A stretch of DNA of 64,000 bases from Devosia subaequoris (GTDB taxonomy: Bacteria > Pseudomonadota > Alphaproteobacteria > Rhizobiales > Devosiaceae), in the NCBI RefSeq assembly GCF_014197055.1, contig NZ_JACIEW010000003.1, positions 124,001 to 188,000 on the forward strand, in the 5' to 3' direction. This document shows, piece by piece, positions 1-8,981 of the stretch. Positions within the stretch are counted from its first letter, which is position 1. Each line of letters begins with the position of its first letter. Position numbers and translations under genes: made by a program. The notes under the pieces are model-generated. The model was not told where the DNA came from, made no database searches, and saw nothing but the letters and a program-made list of their open reading frames with translations.

Positions 1-2
1 CA

Positions 3-170
3 GCCCTGTTGCGCCTGCAACAGGACCTTTCGGCCATCTTCATTCTATTGGACGACCCGGCGCACTGGCAGGCCGACTGGGGGGATCTGGTCGACTACCG
101 TGTCACGCAAAAAAACGGGAAGCCGGCGCTGCGATTTGCGCAGCCACCGGCTTCCCCTCAATGCATTTGA
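3..170 (+). CDS. C-terminal end of an unidentified protein (partial)
   Basis: An open frame enters from the left edge and ends with TGA. The readable tail has a plausible protein composition (for example LLRLQQDLSAIFILLDDP) but no motif I recognise. Its last third runs through the hairpin that terminates ychF on the other strand, so the true gene could be shorter or absent. It would be convergent with ychF, with 12 bases between the stops. No function is proposed. Confidence 0.35.
   Translation, partial: ALLRLQQDLSAIFILLDDPAHWQADWGDLVDYRVTQKNGKPALRFAQPPASPQCI
109..157 (-). terminator. Intrinsic terminator of ychF
   Basis: A 10-bp perfect stem (GGGAAGCCGG at 117-126 with CCGGCTTCCC at 147-156) contains a second inner stem (128-133 with 139-144). 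On the minus strand it is followed by a run of seven T. It lies just past the ychF stop codon and is read in the ychF direction. Confidence 0.8.
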
Positions 171-182
171 TCGCCAACCGGA

Positions 183-1280
183 TCAGACGTTGAACTTGAA
201 CAGCATCACGTCCCCGTCCTTGACGACATAGTCCTTGCCTTCGTCGCGCGCCTTGCCCGCTTCCTTGGCCGGCACTTCGCCACCCAGGGTCACGAAGTCC
301 TCGTAACCAATGGTCTGGGCGCGGATGAAGCCGCGCTCGAAATCGGTATGGATCACGCCGGCCGCCTGCGGGGCCTTGTCTCCGCGGTGAATGGTCCAGG
401 CGCGCGTTTCCTTGGGGCCAACGGTAAAATAGGTCTGCAAGTGCAGCAGATCATAGGCCGACCGGATCAGGCGATCGAGGCCGGGTTGCTCGAGCCCGAG
501 CGATTCCAGATATTCCGCCTGCTCTTCATCAGCAAGCTGGGCAAGTTGGCTCTCGATCTCAGCGGAGATAATGACGACGCCCGCTTCATTGGCGGCGGCA
601 TAGTCTTCCACCTGCTTGGAATATTCATTGCCAGTCGCCGCCGAGCCTTCATCGACATTGCAGACATAGAGCACCGGCTTGCTGGTCAGAAGCTGTAGCT
701 CGTTAAATGCCTTTTCCTCTTCGGCATCACGCTTGACGAACCGAGCCGACTTACCCTCGCGCAGCACGGCCAGCGAGCGATCGATCAGCTCCAGCGCAAC
801 CTTGGCTTCCTTGTCGTTCTGTTTGACCTTCTTCTCGACACCGGGCCGGCGCTTTTCGAGACTTTCCAAGTCTGCCAACATCAGCTCGGTTTCGACCACC
901 TCGGCATCGGCGAGTGGGTCGACCTTGTTGGAAACGTGAATGACATTGTTGTCTTCGAAACAGCGCAGCACATAGGCAATGGCGTCGGTCTCACGAATGT
1001 TGGCCAAGAATTGGTTGCCCAGCCCTTCCCCTTGCGAGGCGCCCTTAACCAGGCCCGCAATGTCCACAAAGCTCATGCGCGCCGGCAGGATCTGTGCCGA
1101 CTTGCCAATAGCCGCCAGCTTTTCCAGCCGCGGGTCGGGTACAGAGACCTCGCCCACATTGGGTTCAATGGTGCAGAACGGGAAATTGGCCGCCTGCGCA
1201 GCCGCGGTGCGGGTCAATGCGTTGAAAAGCGTCGACTTGCCGACATTCGGCAGGCCGACAATGCCCATCTTGAAGCCCAT
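183..1280 (-). CDS. ychF: Ribosome-binding ATPase YchF (Obg-like GTPase family)
   Basis: YchF/OLA1 is a cytosolic translation-associated P-loop ATPase that binds the ribosome. The 365-residue product begins [17 protein letters not shown] with the G1 loop at residues 9-17. It has the G3 region ([11 protein letters not shown]) and the NxxE motif (NVDE) that replaces NKxD and gives ATP preference in this family. It ends in a TGS domain (about 280-363). The frame is open 25 codons further upstream, but the start at 1280 matches the family N-terminus and has a GGAG site 6-9 bases before it. The gene stands alone, with a strong terminator immediately downstream. Confidence 0.97.
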   Translation of the reverse strand: MGFKMGIVGLPNVGKSTLFNALTRTAAAQAANFPFCTIEPNVGEVSVPDPRLEKLAAIGKSAQILPARMSFVDIAGLVKGASQGEGLGNQFLANIRETDAIAYVLRCFEDNNVIHVSNKVDPLADAEVVETELMLADLESLEKRRPGVEKKVKQNDKEAKVALELIDRSLAVLREGKSARFVKRDAEEEKAFNELQLLTSKPVLYVCNVDEGSAATGNEYSKQVEDYAAANEAGVVIISAEIESQLAQLADEEQAEYLESLGLEQPGLDRLIRSAYDLLHLQTYFTVGPKETRAWTIHRGDKAPQAAGVIHTDFERGFIRAQTIGYEDFVTLGGEVPAKEAGKARDEGKDYVVKDGDVMLFKFNV

Positions 1281-1453
1281 GGGTATCTCCGGGGAAAATG
1301 TTGGGCTCCACTTGGGTCGGATCGACGCCGATGTCAATGTTTGCGGCTCACTCAAAGCCCCAAGCGGGGTTTGCGAACCTCACGCCAACCACGTAGGTCT
1401 TGCCCCGGCTGCTCCACCATGTCAAAAGCACGGTTGACGTATAGGGCAATTAA

Positions 1454-1933
1454 ATGACCAATCCTGTCACCAAAAATCGGCGCCACTTCGAGGACCTCAC
1501 CGTCGGCGAAGTCATCGACCTGGGACGTGCCGCCGTCTCCAAGGAGATGATCGTCACCTTCGCGCGCGAGTTCGACCCCTTTCCCTTTCACCTGGACGAA
1601 GCTGCGGCCAAAGCGAGCCTGCTAGGCGGCCTCGCCTCCAGCGGCTGGCAGACCGGCGCACTGAGCCTCAGAATGCTGGTCGACAGCTTTCTCTCAACCA
1701 TCGCGTCCTGTGGCGGCCTGGGCTTCCGCGATCTCAAGTGGAAGACGCCGGTCATGGTCGGCGACACCATTGGCGGCAAAGTCACGATTGCCGAATTGCG
1801 CCGCTCCGAGAGCCACCCGCAATGGGGCATTGTCACTCTCGATTTTGATGTGCGCAATCAGAAGGACAAGCCGGTGATGACCATGCGCCTGGCCAATCTG
1901 GTCGAATGCCGCAATGCAGAGGCCCAGGCATGA
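1454..1933 (+). CDS. MaoC-fold dehydratase-like protein 1
   Basis: A 159-residue single hot-dog-fold protein of the MaoC/(R)-hydratase family, whose members hydrate enoyl-CoA or related acyl thioesters. The hydratase-type motif is visible near residues 37-52 (FAREFDPFPFHLDEAAA), with the conserved Asp and His of the catalytic dyad. A second MaoC gene follows with an ATGA overlap, so the two probably work together, perhaps as a heteromer, as seen in several two-gene MaoC pairs. The substrate cannot be read from the sequence. Confidence 0.88.
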   Translation: MTNPVTKNRRHFEDLTVGEVIDLGRAAVSKEMIVTFAREFDPFPFHLDEAAAKASLLGGLASSGWQTGALSLRMLVDSFLSTIASCGGLGFRDLKWKTPVMVGDTIGGKVTIAELRRSESHPQWGIVTLDFDVRNQKDKPVMTMRLANLVECRNAEAQA

Positions 1934-2487
1934 CCCGCTGGTTCGAAGACATCGCCATCAATGAAGCCTTCCCGCTCGGCGACCACACTTTCTCCGCCGA
2001 AGAAATCATCCGCTTCGCCAGCCTCTACGACCCACAATATTTCCATACTGATCCCGAACAGGCCAAACACAGCCATTTCGGCGGACTGATCGCCTCGGGC
2101 TGGCACACGGTCAGCGTCGGGCATCGCAAGATGGTGGACGCGCTCTTTGCCGAAGAAGAGCGGCTCCGCGGGTTGGGCCAGGAACCCGGCGTCTCCGGCC
2201 CCTCCCCCGGCGTCAACTCCATGGACTTCAAGGCACCCGTGCGTCCCGGCGACACCGTCACCTATACCTTGACTGTCACCGACAAGCGCCCGTCCAATTC
2301 CATCCCCGGCTGGGGACTGCTGTTCAACCAGCTCACCGCCGTCAACCAGCGCGGCGAACTGGTCTATGAGGCCCATCTGGTTGGCTTCTCCAAGCTGCGC
2401 GACTATGTCATGCCGCTCAATATGCGCCTGATGCTCGCCCTGGCGAAAATTCCCGGTCTTGGAAAGCTGATCAGACGCGCCTCTTGA
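1930..2487 (+). CDS. MaoC-fold dehydratase-like protein 2
   Basis: A 185-residue MaoC-family protein with the motif FASLYDPQYFHTDPEQA (about residues 29-45), keeping Asp and His at the expected spacing. The chosen ATG overlaps the stop of the upstream MaoC gene (ATGA), which implies translational coupling. An ATG 8 codons earlier is in frame but lies inside the neighbour and has no ribosome site. The C-terminal 30 residues are basic and extend past the hot-dog fold. Likely role: acyl-CoA hydratase activity together with its partner (inference). Confidence 0.87.
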   Translation: MTRWFEDIAINEAFPLGDHTFSAEEIIRFASLYDPQYFHTDPEQAKHSHFGGLIASGWHTVSVGHRKMVDALFAEEERLRGLGQEPGVSGPSPGVNSMDFKAPVRPGDTVTYTLTVTDKRPSNSIPGWGLLFNQLTAVNQRGELVYEAHLVGFSKLRDYVMPLNMRLMLALAKIPGLGKLIRRAS

Positions 2488-2518
2488 TCGTGTCGCGGCG
2501 CATCGGCATGCTCTGGCT

Positions 2519-2863
2519 ATGCGCCGATTCGCTCTTTGCCTCGCCCTCACCGCCCTGTCCGCCGCGCCTGCTCTTGCCCAGGCCTATCAGGGCAATTGGA
2601 GCTGTCGCGACGCCACAACCAATCGCGCCGGCATCCTCACCATTTATGGTCAGGTCTATGGCTGGGCCTCCCGCGTGGCCAACGATCCCAATTCCGGCAC
2701 TGGCACCTTGATCCCTTATCAGGACGGCGTTGGCTTCAACGATGGCAATCTGCGCGCCAACGCGGCCATCCAGGCCGGCCGGCTGGTCGACGACGCGAAT
2801 TTCGGCACCGCCCTGCAGCTCGAAACCGCCGACGCCATCGTCATGCTTTGCAATCCGCGATAG
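2519..2863 (+). CDS. Small exported protein of unknown function
   Basis: A 114-residue product with a clear Sec signal peptide: MRRF, a hydrophobic stretch, then a likely cleavage after ALAQA near residue 22. The mature part has two cysteines, in GNWSCRD and in MLCNPR at the very end, which could form a disulfide in the periplasm. I do not recognise the family. It starts 31 bases after the second MaoC gene on the same strand and may be co-transcribed with it. Confidence 0.8.
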   Translation: MRRFALCLALTALSAAPALAQAYQGNWSCRDATTNRAGILTIYGQVYGWASRVANDPNSGTGTLIPYQDGVGFNDGNLRANAAIQAGRLVDDANFGTALQLETADAIVMLCNPR

Positions 2864-2894
2864 ATCGGGCTCGCCACGCCCCCAAAAGCAGGGG

Positions 2895-2967
2895 TTGAAC
2901 TTTTTCGCTTTCTCCCGCATTTAGAGGGGGCAGTGCCGGGCCCCTCTGGTCATAGCCCCTTGCTATG
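2895..2967 (+). promoter_or_regulatory. Structured leader upstream of the TerC-family gene
   Basis: Two adjacent hairpins precede the TerC-family gene. AGAGGGG (2923-2929) pairs with CCCCTCT (2941-2947), and CATAGC (2951-2956) pairs with GCTATG (2962-2967) across a 5-base loop. A TTGAAC at 2895-2900 could be a -35 element. Many TerC-family genes are under the manganese-sensing yybP-ykoY riboswitch, but I cannot see its conserved loops here, so this is only a structured leader of unknown action. Confidence 0.3.
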
Positions 2968-3013
2968 GCGATGTCGGAACTGCTCCACTTATTCACATGG
3001 AGAAGGTCCGGCG

Positions 3014-4033
3014 ATGGAATCGCTTCTTGCCGCCCTTTCGGGCGATTTTCTCGGTACACCAACCTATTTCTGGGTCGCGTTCATCGCGATCGTCATAGCC
3101 CTGCTTGTTTTCGACCTCGGCATCCTGCACCGCGATGAACACGAGATCGAAGCCAAGGAGAGCCTGCTGCTCTACGGCTTTTATGTCCTGATTGCCCTGG
3201 TCTTCGGCGCCTGGGTCTGGTTCAGCCGCGGGGCGCAATCCGGCCTCGAATTCTACACCGGGTACCTCATCGAGCAGTCACTGGCGATGGACAATATGTT
3301 CGTCATCGCCACCATTTTCGGCTTCCTCGGCATACCCCGTCTCTACCAGCACCGCGTACTGTTCTGGGGCATTCTGGGTGTGATTCTGTTCCGCGCCGTC
3401 TTGATCGGTGTCGGCGCCGCCTTGGTTCATCAGTTCGAAGCGATCCTGTTCCTCTTCGGCGCTTTCCTGGTGTTCACCGGCATCCGCATGTTCTCCCATT
3501 CCGACGAAGAGCCGGACATGGAGAACAACAGGATTCTCAAATTCCTCCGCGGCCATTTCCGCATAACCAACGAGTTGCGCGGTCGTCACTTCGCCGTCAA
3601 GGAGCCCGACCCCAAGACGGGCAAGCTGGTCACCTGGCTGACCCCGCTGGCGGTGGCGCTGATCATGGTCGAAATCGTCGACCTGATCTTTGCCGTGGAT
3701 TCGGTGCCGGCGGTGTTCGCGGTGACCCAGGATACCTTCATCGTCTATACCTCCAACATCTTCGCCATCCTTGGCCTACGCGCGCTCTACTTCGCCCTCG
3801 CAGCGGCGATGAACCGCTTCCGTTACCTGCAGATCTCGCTCGCGATCATCCTGGTGCTTATCGGTATCAAGATTTTCCTCGTGCCCTTGGGTATCAAGAT
3901 CGACACCATGCTCTCGCTTGGCGTCACCATCTCGATCCTGGCCGGCGGCGTACTCTACTCGCTCTGGAAGACGCGCAACGAGCCCGATATCAGCGCCGAG
4001 GACCAGCCCAAGACGGGCCAGTTGGAACCTTAA
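3014..4033 (+). CDS. TerC-family integral membrane protein (Alx-like)
   Basis: A 339-residue inner-membrane protein with about nine hydrophobic segments. It carries acidic membrane residues typical of TerC/Alx proteins in EQSLAMDNMFV and in EIVDLIFAVDSVPAVFAV, the two halves of the family repeat. Family members have been linked to manganese export and to loading of secreted metalloenzymes. The ATG at 3014 is preferred over an in-frame start 27 codons upstream because it follows AGAAGG and matches the usual N-terminus (MESLLAAL...). It is a single gene with a strong terminator downstream. Confidence 0.93.
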   Translation: MESLLAALSGDFLGTPTYFWVAFIAIVIALLVFDLGILHRDEHEIEAKESLLLYGFYVLIALVFGAWVWFSRGAQSGLEFYTGYLIEQSLAMDNMFVIATIFGFLGIPRLYQHRVLFWGILGVILFRAVLIGVGAALVHQFEAILFLFGAFLVFTGIRMFSHSDEEPDMENNRILKFLRGHFRITNELRGRHFAVKEPDPKTGKLVTWLTPLAVALIMVEIVDLIFAVDSVPAVFAVTQDTFIVYTSNIFAILGLRALYFALAAAMNRFRYLQISLAIILVLIGIKIFLVPLGIKIDTMLSLGVTISILAGGVLYSLWKTRNEPDISAEDQPKTGQLEP

Positions 4034-4060
4034 TCGTATTGCAAGGTACGAGCCGAAACG

Positions 4061-4089
4061 AAGGCCGGCGGTTAACGCCGGCCTTTTTT
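4061..4089 (+). terminator. Intrinsic terminator after the TerC-family gene
   Basis: A 10-bp perfect stem, AAGGCCGGCG (4061-4070) with CGCCGGCCTT, closes a GTTAA loop and is followed by a run of T. It lies 28 bases after the stop codon. Confidence 0.92.
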
Positions 4090-4209
4090 GTTGCCTTGGC
4101 CACCTTTCGGAGGTTCGTTCCTGCCGCTTCTTTTTCCCGCCGCGCCTCTGCACCAGTCTTGCCGCATTTGCCCGTTAACAAACTGTCAAACGACAAGGAG
4201 ACAGGCCAA

Positions 4210-4620
4210 ATGGGCGCTATCCATGAAATCGTATTTGATTGTGTTGAACCCGCCGTCCTGGCTCCGTTCTGGGCTGGCTTGCTTGAGGGCTACGCTCTAC
4301 GCGAAACCGAGATGGACCCGGCGGCTAGTCAGGTGTTGGGTCTTGATCCCACCACCCCTACCATCCAGATAATTGATGGACCCGGCCCTTCAATCTGCTT
4401 TCAGAATGTTGATGGCCAGCGGCCTGAGAACAATCGCGTTCATTTTGACGTACAGGTCGGGGATCGCGGCGCTGAAGTCGAGCGCCTCAAAGCGGCCGGC
4501 GCCTCCGTCGACCGCGTTCTGCCCACCTATACCGTCATGCGCGACCCCGAGGGCAACCAGTTCTGCCTGATCGACAAGAGCGAGCAGCATTTGGCAGGAG
4601 AGGTAGAGCGGGCCGCCTGA
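4210..4620 (+). CDS. VOC-family (glyoxalase-like) protein
   Basis: A 136-residue vicinal-oxygen-chelate fold protein with two beta-alpha-beta-beta-beta modules. The second ends in VMRDPEGNQFCLID, the typical DPxGN turn of the glyoxalase/bleomycin-resistance superfamily. His5 and Glu6 near the N-terminus and His80 (RVHFDV) are candidate metal ligands. The ATG at 4210 has an AAGGAGA site 8 bases upstream. The frame is open far upstream, but that part reads through the previous terminator. Substrate unknown. Confidence 0.9.
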   Translation: MGAIHEIVFDCVEPAVLAPFWAGLLEGYALRETEMDPAASQVLGLDPTTPTIQIIDGPGPSICFQNVDGQRPENNRVHFDVQVGDRGAEVERLKAAGASVDRVLPTYTVMRDPEGNQFCLIDKSEQHLAGEVERAA

Positions 4621-4653
4621 GTGCTGACCCGCACCTTCTAGCGCCGGGCGCCT

Positions 4654-5187
4654 CTAGTGCCCGTCGAAGGCCATCAATGAGGATATCGTAATGCCCTCGG
4701 CGCGCAGCTTTTCAGCACCACCGATTTCGGGCAGGTCGATCACGAAGGCGGCGTCATCACAAATGGCCCCGGTGCGGCGTAGCAGGCCGACCGCGGCAAT
4801 GGCCGTGCCACCGGTGGCAATAAGATCGTCCAACAGCAACACCTTGTGCCCAGGCCCCACCACGTCGGCATGGATCTCAATGGTATCGACCCCATATTCG
4901 AGCGCATAGTTCTGCCCGATGGTTTCACCCGGCAGCTTGCCTTTTTTGCGGATCGGCACAAAGCCCGCGCCAAGCGCGATTGCGACTCCTGCGCCAAAGA
5001 TGAATCCGCGCGCTTCAATTCCGGCCACATGAGTAATGCCTTTGCCCCGATAGGTCGCGGCAATCTGCTCCACGCTTTCGCGAAACCCTTCGGGATGCTC
5101 GATCAGCGTGGTGATATCGCGGAACAGGATTCCCTTTTTGGGGTAGTCCGGGATTGTGCGGACGAGCGACTTCAGGTCGAGCGACAT
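4654..5187 (-). CDS. apt: Adenine phosphoribosyltransferase
   Basis: Converts adenine and PRPP to AMP in purine salvage, in the cytosol. The 177-residue protein has the PRPP-binding loop VLLLDDLIATGGTA near residues 118-131 and the N-terminal family pattern IPDYPKKGILFRDIT. The start at 5187 (MSLDLKSLVRT) has AAGG 6 bases upstream; the in-frame upstream part overlaps the next gene and is not used. It is the last gene of a minus-strand series after the bc1 operon and a 64-residue protein. Salvage here is the counterpart of the adenine and guanine breakdown genes further along. Confidence 0.96.
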   Translation of the reverse strand: MSLDLKSLVRTIPDYPKKGILFRDITTLIEHPEGFRESVEQIAATYRGKGITHVAGIEARGFIFGAGVAIALGAGFVPIRKKGKLPGETIGQNYALEYGVDTIEIHADVVGPGHKVLLLDDLIATGGTAIAAVGLLRRTGAICDDAAFVIDLPEIGGAEKLRAEGITISSLMAFDGH

Positions 5188-5215
5188 CGATGGCCTTGTC
5201 AGTTGAAATGGAAAA

Positions 5216-5410
5216 TCAGGTCTTGTTGCGGCCGAGCACATGCCGGGCGATGACGCCAGCATTATAAGCCACATTCCGCGTGGTGGTGATTGCTGTCTCG
5301 CGGGCCTTGGGGTTGTTGACCACGGCGTGCACACCAGCCCGGACCGCCGGGTGGCGACTGACGGCGATTGCGGTGCTCACTACTGTGACGGCAAGGCGAA
5401 CGGCGGACAT
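5216..5410 (-). CDS. Small hydrophobic/basic protein (64 residues)
   Basis: A 64-residue product, MSAVRLAVTVVSTAIAVSRH..., whose first 18 residues are hydrophobic. A basic second half ends HVLGRNKT. The start at 5410 has a GAAGGAAA site at good spacing. It ends 28 bases before apt and lies downstream of the bc1 terminator, so it and apt may form a unit. No family is recognised. The hydrophobic N-terminus could be a membrane anchor, but the segment is short. Confidence 0.6.
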   Translation of the reverse strand: MSAVRLAVTVVSTAIAVSRHPAVRAGVHAVVNNPKARETAITTTRNVAYNAGVIARHVLGRNKT

Positions 5411-5518
5411 CGCGGTTTCCTTCAACAACACGGTGTTGTTGCAATATCGCGACTGAGCCTGACAAAGGCAAGGGGCACACTGCCGCGGCAAGCGCAAATT
5501 ATTGCGACAAGGCACAAT

Positions 5519-5543
5519 GGAAAAGGGGCCCTTTCGGGCCCCT
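5519..5543 (-). terminator. Intrinsic terminator of the bc1 operon
   Basis: GGGGCCC (5525-5531) pairs with GGGCCCC (5536-5542) around a GAAA tetraloop as read on the minus strand, followed by TTTT. It sits 60 bases past the petC stop. Confidence 0.85.
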
Positions 5544-5602
5544 CAATCTTCGTCCAGGTGTATGGCCGGCAAGTAAAGCTCTTGCGGCCAGACGACCTCG
5601 GA

Positions 5603-6442
5603 TCAGTGCTCGATACCAGCCCAGAGCTTACGCTTGGTGGCGTACATCAGGCCGGCGAATAGCACCAGGAACAGCAACACGACAAAACCAGTCTGCTTGC
5701 GGCTGACCAGATGTGGCTCGGCCATCCACATCATGAATGCGGACACGTCGGCTGAATACTGTTCGACAGTCTCTGGTACGCCCACACCGTCTTCGCCGGG
5801 AACGTAGGTCACAGAACCGTCTGCCAGCGGGGGTGCCATGCCAATGGCGTTGCCCGGAAAGTATTCGTTGTAATACTGGCCGGGAGCCAGTTCAAAGCCC
5901 TCGGGCGCTTCGTGATAGCCATTGAGCAGCGCATAGATATAGTCCGCGCCGCCTTCCTGGTAACCGGTGAAGTAGTTGAACACCCAGGTCGGGAATGGAT
6001 CGGTTACGCCACGAGCCTTGGCCAGCACCGAGAAATCGGGAGGGAGCGAACCACCATTGGCGTCACGCGCTTCCTGGTCGTTGGCAAATGGCGAAGGCCA
6101 GCGGTCAGCAGGAATAGCCGGACGACGGCCGCCCTCGGCAGTGGCGTCCTCAACCTCGTACTCGGCAGCCAGCGCCTTGACCTGTGCCTCCGAGAAGCCA
6201 GGGCCACCCGGCTCGCTGAGGTTACGGAAGGCCATCAGATCAGCACTGTGACAGCTTGCGCAGACCTCACGGAACACCTGAAAACCGCGCTGCAACTGAT
6301 GCTCGTCATAGGTACCGAATATACCGGCAAAGCTCCAGTTCTGACGCTCGATAGGCGCACCGGCTTCGGCAGCCTGGGCCGAAACGGTGGTCAAACCAAC
6401 CATGGCGGCGACGGCGGCGATGATGAACTTTGTCTTGAACAT
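5603..6442 (-). CDS. petC: Cytochrome c1 of the cytochrome bc1 complex
   Basis: The 279-residue cytochrome c1 subunit passes electrons from the Rieske centre to cytochrome c. A signal peptide ends near residue 25 (VSAQA/A). The heme c site CASCH is at 61-65, an axial-Met region follows (GNAIGMAPPL), and a C-terminal membrane anchor (VVLLFLVLFAGLMYA) is followed by a basic tail. The frame is open 134 codons upstream, but that part lies inside cytochrome b. The ATG at 6442 (MFKTKF) with GGGGCGAT before it is the real start. It starts 14 bases after petB ends and is the last gene of petABC. Confidence 0.97.
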   Translation of the reverse strand: MFKTKFIIAAVAAMVGLTTVSAQAAEAGAPIERQNWSFAGIFGTYDEHQLQRGFQVFREVCASCHSADLMAFRNLSEPGGPGFSEAQVKALAAEYEVEDATAEGGRRPAIPADRWPSPFANDQEARDANGGSLPPDFSVLAKARGVTDPFPTWVFNYFTGYQEGGADYIYALLNGYHEAPEGFELAPGQYYNEYFPGNAIGMAPPLADGSVTYVPGEDGVGVPETVEQYSADVSAFMMWMAEPHLVSRKQTGFVVLLFLVLFAGLMYATKRKLWAGIEH

Positions 6443-6456
6443 GTCTATCGCCCCGA

Positions 6457-7707
6457 TCACGCGTGTGCCTTGCCGAGAACGCTCTCGGAGATGCTGGTCG
6501 GCAGCGGCTTTGGCGTCTCGATGCGCGAGAGCACAGGCAGCACCACCAGGAAGTAGATGAAGTAGTAGGCCGTGCAAACCTTGGCCAGCACCGTGTAGAT
6601 GCCCTCGGCCGGCTGCGCACCCAGATAGGTCAGGGCCACGAAGTTGATCGCGAACAGCCAGTAGAACCACTTGAACAGCGGACGGAACGTGCCCGAGCGT
6701 ACCTTGGACGTATCGAGCCACGGCACAACAAGCAGCATCACCAGCGCGCCACCCATGGCGATCACGCCACCGAGCTTGGAGTCGATGAACAGCACATTGA
6801 AATCGATGGCGCGCAGGATTGTGTAGAATGGCAGCAGGTACCATTCGGGCACGATATGAGCCGGCGTCACCTGGCTATTGGCCATGATGTAGTTGTCGGG
6901 GTGGCCCAGGATATCGGGCGCAAAGAACACGAACCAGGCGAAGGGGATCAGGAAGACCACCATCGCGAACATGTCCTTCATCGTGTAGTAGGGGTGGAAG
7001 GCCACGGTATCGCGGCTTTCCTTCACCTCGACGCCGATCGGGTTGTTGTTGCCTGGCACGTGCAGCGCCCAGATATGCAGGCCAACAATAGCCGCAATCA
7101 CGAACGGCAGCAGGTAGTGCAGCGAGAAGAAGCGGTTCAGCGTGGGATTGCCGACCGCGAAGCCGCCAAGCACCAACTGCTTGATGTTCTCGCCAACAAC
7201 CGGGATGGCCGAGAAGATGTTCGAGATAACCGTGGCACCCCAGAACGACATCTGGCCCCAGGGCAGGATGTAGCCCATGAACGCGGTGGCGACGGTCAGG
7301 ATGAAGATCAGCACGCCCAGGATCCAGATGATCTCGCGCGGCGCCTTGTAGGAGCCGTAATAGAGACCGCGGAACATATGGATATAGAGCGCGACAAAGA
7401 ACATCGAGGCGCCGACCGCGTGAACGGCCTGGATGATGCGGCCGCCATTGACGTCACGGCGGATATGCTCGACCGAGTCGAACGCCATCGCGACATTGGG
7501 CGTATAGTGCATCGCCAGGATGATGCCGGTGACGATCTGGATACCCAGGCACATCACCAGGATGGCCCCGAAGGTCCACCAATAGTTGAGGTTCTTGGGC
7601 GTCGGAAAATCCATCAGGTGCTCTTTGGAGAACCGGATGATCGGCAGGCGGTCATCGAGCCACTTCTCGACGGCACTTCCCGGAGTGTAGGTAGAATGTT
7701 CGGACAT
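6457..7707 (-). CDS. petB: Cytochrome b of the cytochrome bc1 complex
   Basis: A 416-residue eight-helix quinol-oxidising subunit. The heme-ligand histidines lie in helices B and D ([24 protein letters not shown]). The Qo-site motif PEWY is present ([11 protein letters not shown]). Length and order agree with the fused alphaproteobacterial form rather than the split plastid type. The ATG at 7707 is preceded by a GGGGG site. An in-frame GTG at 7722 is the alternative and would overlap the Rieske stop. Middle gene of petABC. Confidence 0.98.
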   Translation of the reverse strand: MSEHSTYTPGSAVEKWLDDRLPIIRFSKEHLMDFPTPKNLNYWWTFGAILVMCLGIQIVTGIILAMHYTPNVAMAFDSVEHIRRDVNGGRIIQAVHAVGASMFFVALYIHMFRGLYYGSYKAPREIIWILGVLIFILTVATAFMGYILPWGQMSFWGATVISNIFSAIPVVGENIKQLVLGGFAVGNPTLNRFFSLHYLLPFVIAAIVGLHIWALHVPGNNNPIGVEVKESRDTVAFHPYYTMKDMFAMVVFLIPFAWFVFFAPDILGHPDNYIMANSQVTPAHIVPEWYLLPFYTILRAIDFNVLFIDSKLGGVIAMGGALVMLLVVPWLDTSKVRSGTFRPLFKWFYWLFAINFVALTYLGAQPAEGIYTVLAKVCTAYYFIYFLVVLPVLSRIETPKPLPTSISESVLGKAHA

Positions 7708-7721
7708 CGGAAAAGCCCCCA

Positions 7722-8249
7722 CTAACCGATCTGGATCAGCGTATCGCTGACAAATTCATAAGGCGGCACGACCAGATTGGCCGGCGCAGGACCACGACGA
7801 ATGCGGCCGGACGTATCATAGTGAGAACCATGGCAGGGGCAGAACCAGCCATCGAACTCGCCGGCCTCGCCCACCGGGATACATCCCAGATGCGTACAGT
7901 TGGCGATCATGACCAGCCACTGCTCATGACCCTCCTTCACACGCGCCGCGTCGGTCTGAGGATCTTTGAGTTCCGACAGATCAACTGAGCGGGCTTCCGC
8001 GACTTCCGCCTCGGTGCGATGCCGCACAAAAACCGGCAGGCCGCGCCAGGTGATGGTCACCGACTGCCCTTCGGGAATCGCGCCAACGTCAAACTCGATG
8101 CTGGCCAGTGCCAGGGTCGACGCGTCGGGGTTGAGCTGGTTGATCAGCGGCCAGACCACGGCGGCAGCGCCGACCGCGCCGACGGCGCCGGTGGCGACAT
8201 AAAGAAAGTCCCGCCGGTTGGTGGATGAATGTTCTGCTTGCGTGGCCAA
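7722..8249 (-). CDS. petA: Rieske iron-sulfur subunit of the cytochrome bc1 complex
   Basis: A 175-residue Rieske protein with a Tat-type N-terminus ([15 protein letters not shown]) that also serves as its membrane anchor. The 2Fe-2S ligands are in CTHLGC (118-123) and CPCHGSH (137-143). I place the start at the TTG at 8249 (read [15 protein letters not shown]) because rhizobial homologues carry about ten residues before RRDF. The longer frame to 8309 adds 20 unlikely residues. First gene of petABC; its promoter must lie in 8250-8475, shared divergently with trmL. Confidence 0.95.
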   Translation of the reverse strand: MATQAEHSSTNRRDFLYVATGAVGAVGAAAVVWPLINQLNPDASTLALASIEFDVGAIPEGQSVTITWRGLPVFVRHRTEAEVAEARSVDLSELKDPQTDAARVKEGHEQWLVMIANCTHLGCIPVGEAGEFDGWFCPCHGSHYDTSGRIRRGPAPANLVVPPYEFVSDTLIQIG

Positions 8250-8362
8250 GGTCCGTATCCCCGTAACATGCACATTTGACGGAACCGGCCCCGGACTGGT
8301 CGACCGCATACGCAGAATCGACCGCCGTGCGCCCTCAAGCGGCCCGTCAGGTCCGTCCTTTT

Positions 8363-8391
8363 TGCACTGTCATGGGCGCTTGTCCAGTGCA
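8363..8391. promoter_or_regulatory. Inverted repeat between divergent petA and trmL
   Basis: TGCACTG (8363-8369) and CAGTGCA (8385-8391) form a 7-bp inverted repeat with a 15-base spacer, in the divergent intergenic region of about 226 bases. A regulator site or a weak hairpin is possible. No known consensus is matched. Confidence 0.25.
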
Positions 8392-8475
8392 GGTGCCGTG
8401 ACAGCGCACAACTGCGACACTATACCCAAGCCAGCCCGTAAATCCGGCGCTTTATCGCATGCGAGACCGTAAAGA

Positions 8476-8964
8476 ATGTCCATAGACCTGGCTCTCTACC
8501 AGCCCGACATCGCCGCCAATACCGGCACTTTGCTCAGGCTTGGCGCCTGTCTGGGGATAAAGGTCCACATCATCCATCCCGCCGGTTTCGCCCTCACCGA
8601 TCGCAACCTGACCCGCGCCGGAATGGACTATCTCGACAAGGCCGTCCTGTTCGAACACGACAGCTTCGCCGCCTTCCAGGACTGGCGACTTGAACAGCGC
8701 CGCCGCCTTGTCCTGCTCACCACCAAAGCCAGCCATTCAGCCTATGACGCGAGCTACCTGCCCGGCGACATCCTTCTCCTCGGCCGCGAAAGCGCGGGCG
8801 TCCCCAACAGTGTTGCCGAAGCTGCTGACCTGGGCGTTCGCATTCCCATGCACCCCAACTTGCGCTCGATCAATGTGGCCATCGCCGGCGCCATGATATT
8901 GGGCGAAGCATTGCGACAAACCGGCACCCTGCCCGCCGTGACGCCCTTTACAGAACCGAGCTGA
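8476..8964 (+). CDS. trmL: tRNA (cytidine(34)-2'-O)-methyltransferase
   Basis: TrmL methylates the ribose of the wobble base in certain tRNA-Leu isoacceptors using SAM. The 162-residue SPOUT-fold protein has the family motifs [14 protein letters not shown] near the N-terminus, [11 protein letters not shown] in the middle, and the knotted C-terminal region [18 protein letters not shown], as in YibK. It is divergent from petABC and is followed after 17 bases by hemF on the same strand. Confidence 0.95.
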   Translation: MSIDLALYQPDIAANTGTLLRLGACLGIKVHIIHPAGFALTDRNLTRAGMDYLDKAVLFEHDSFAAFQDWRLEQRRRLVLLTTKASHSAYDASYLPGDILLLGRESAGVPNSVAEAADLGVRIPMHPNLRSINVAIAGAMILGEALRQTGTLPAVTPFTEPS

Positions 8965-8981
8965 AGGTCCATTCCCCCGCC

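Noticed and set aside
2864..3013. yybP-ykoY manganese riboswitch
   Set aside because: The conserved loop sequences of that class could not be found; only generic hairpins are visible.
6443..6844. In-frame N-terminal extension of cytochrome c1
   Set aside because: The extension lies inside petB, and the real start has a signal peptide and ribosome site.
6463..7725. A 420-codon open frame on the plus strand opposite petB
   Set aside because: It mirrors cytochrome b exactly, has a charged His/Asp-rich composition typical of antisense frames in GC-rich DNA, and has no ribosome site.
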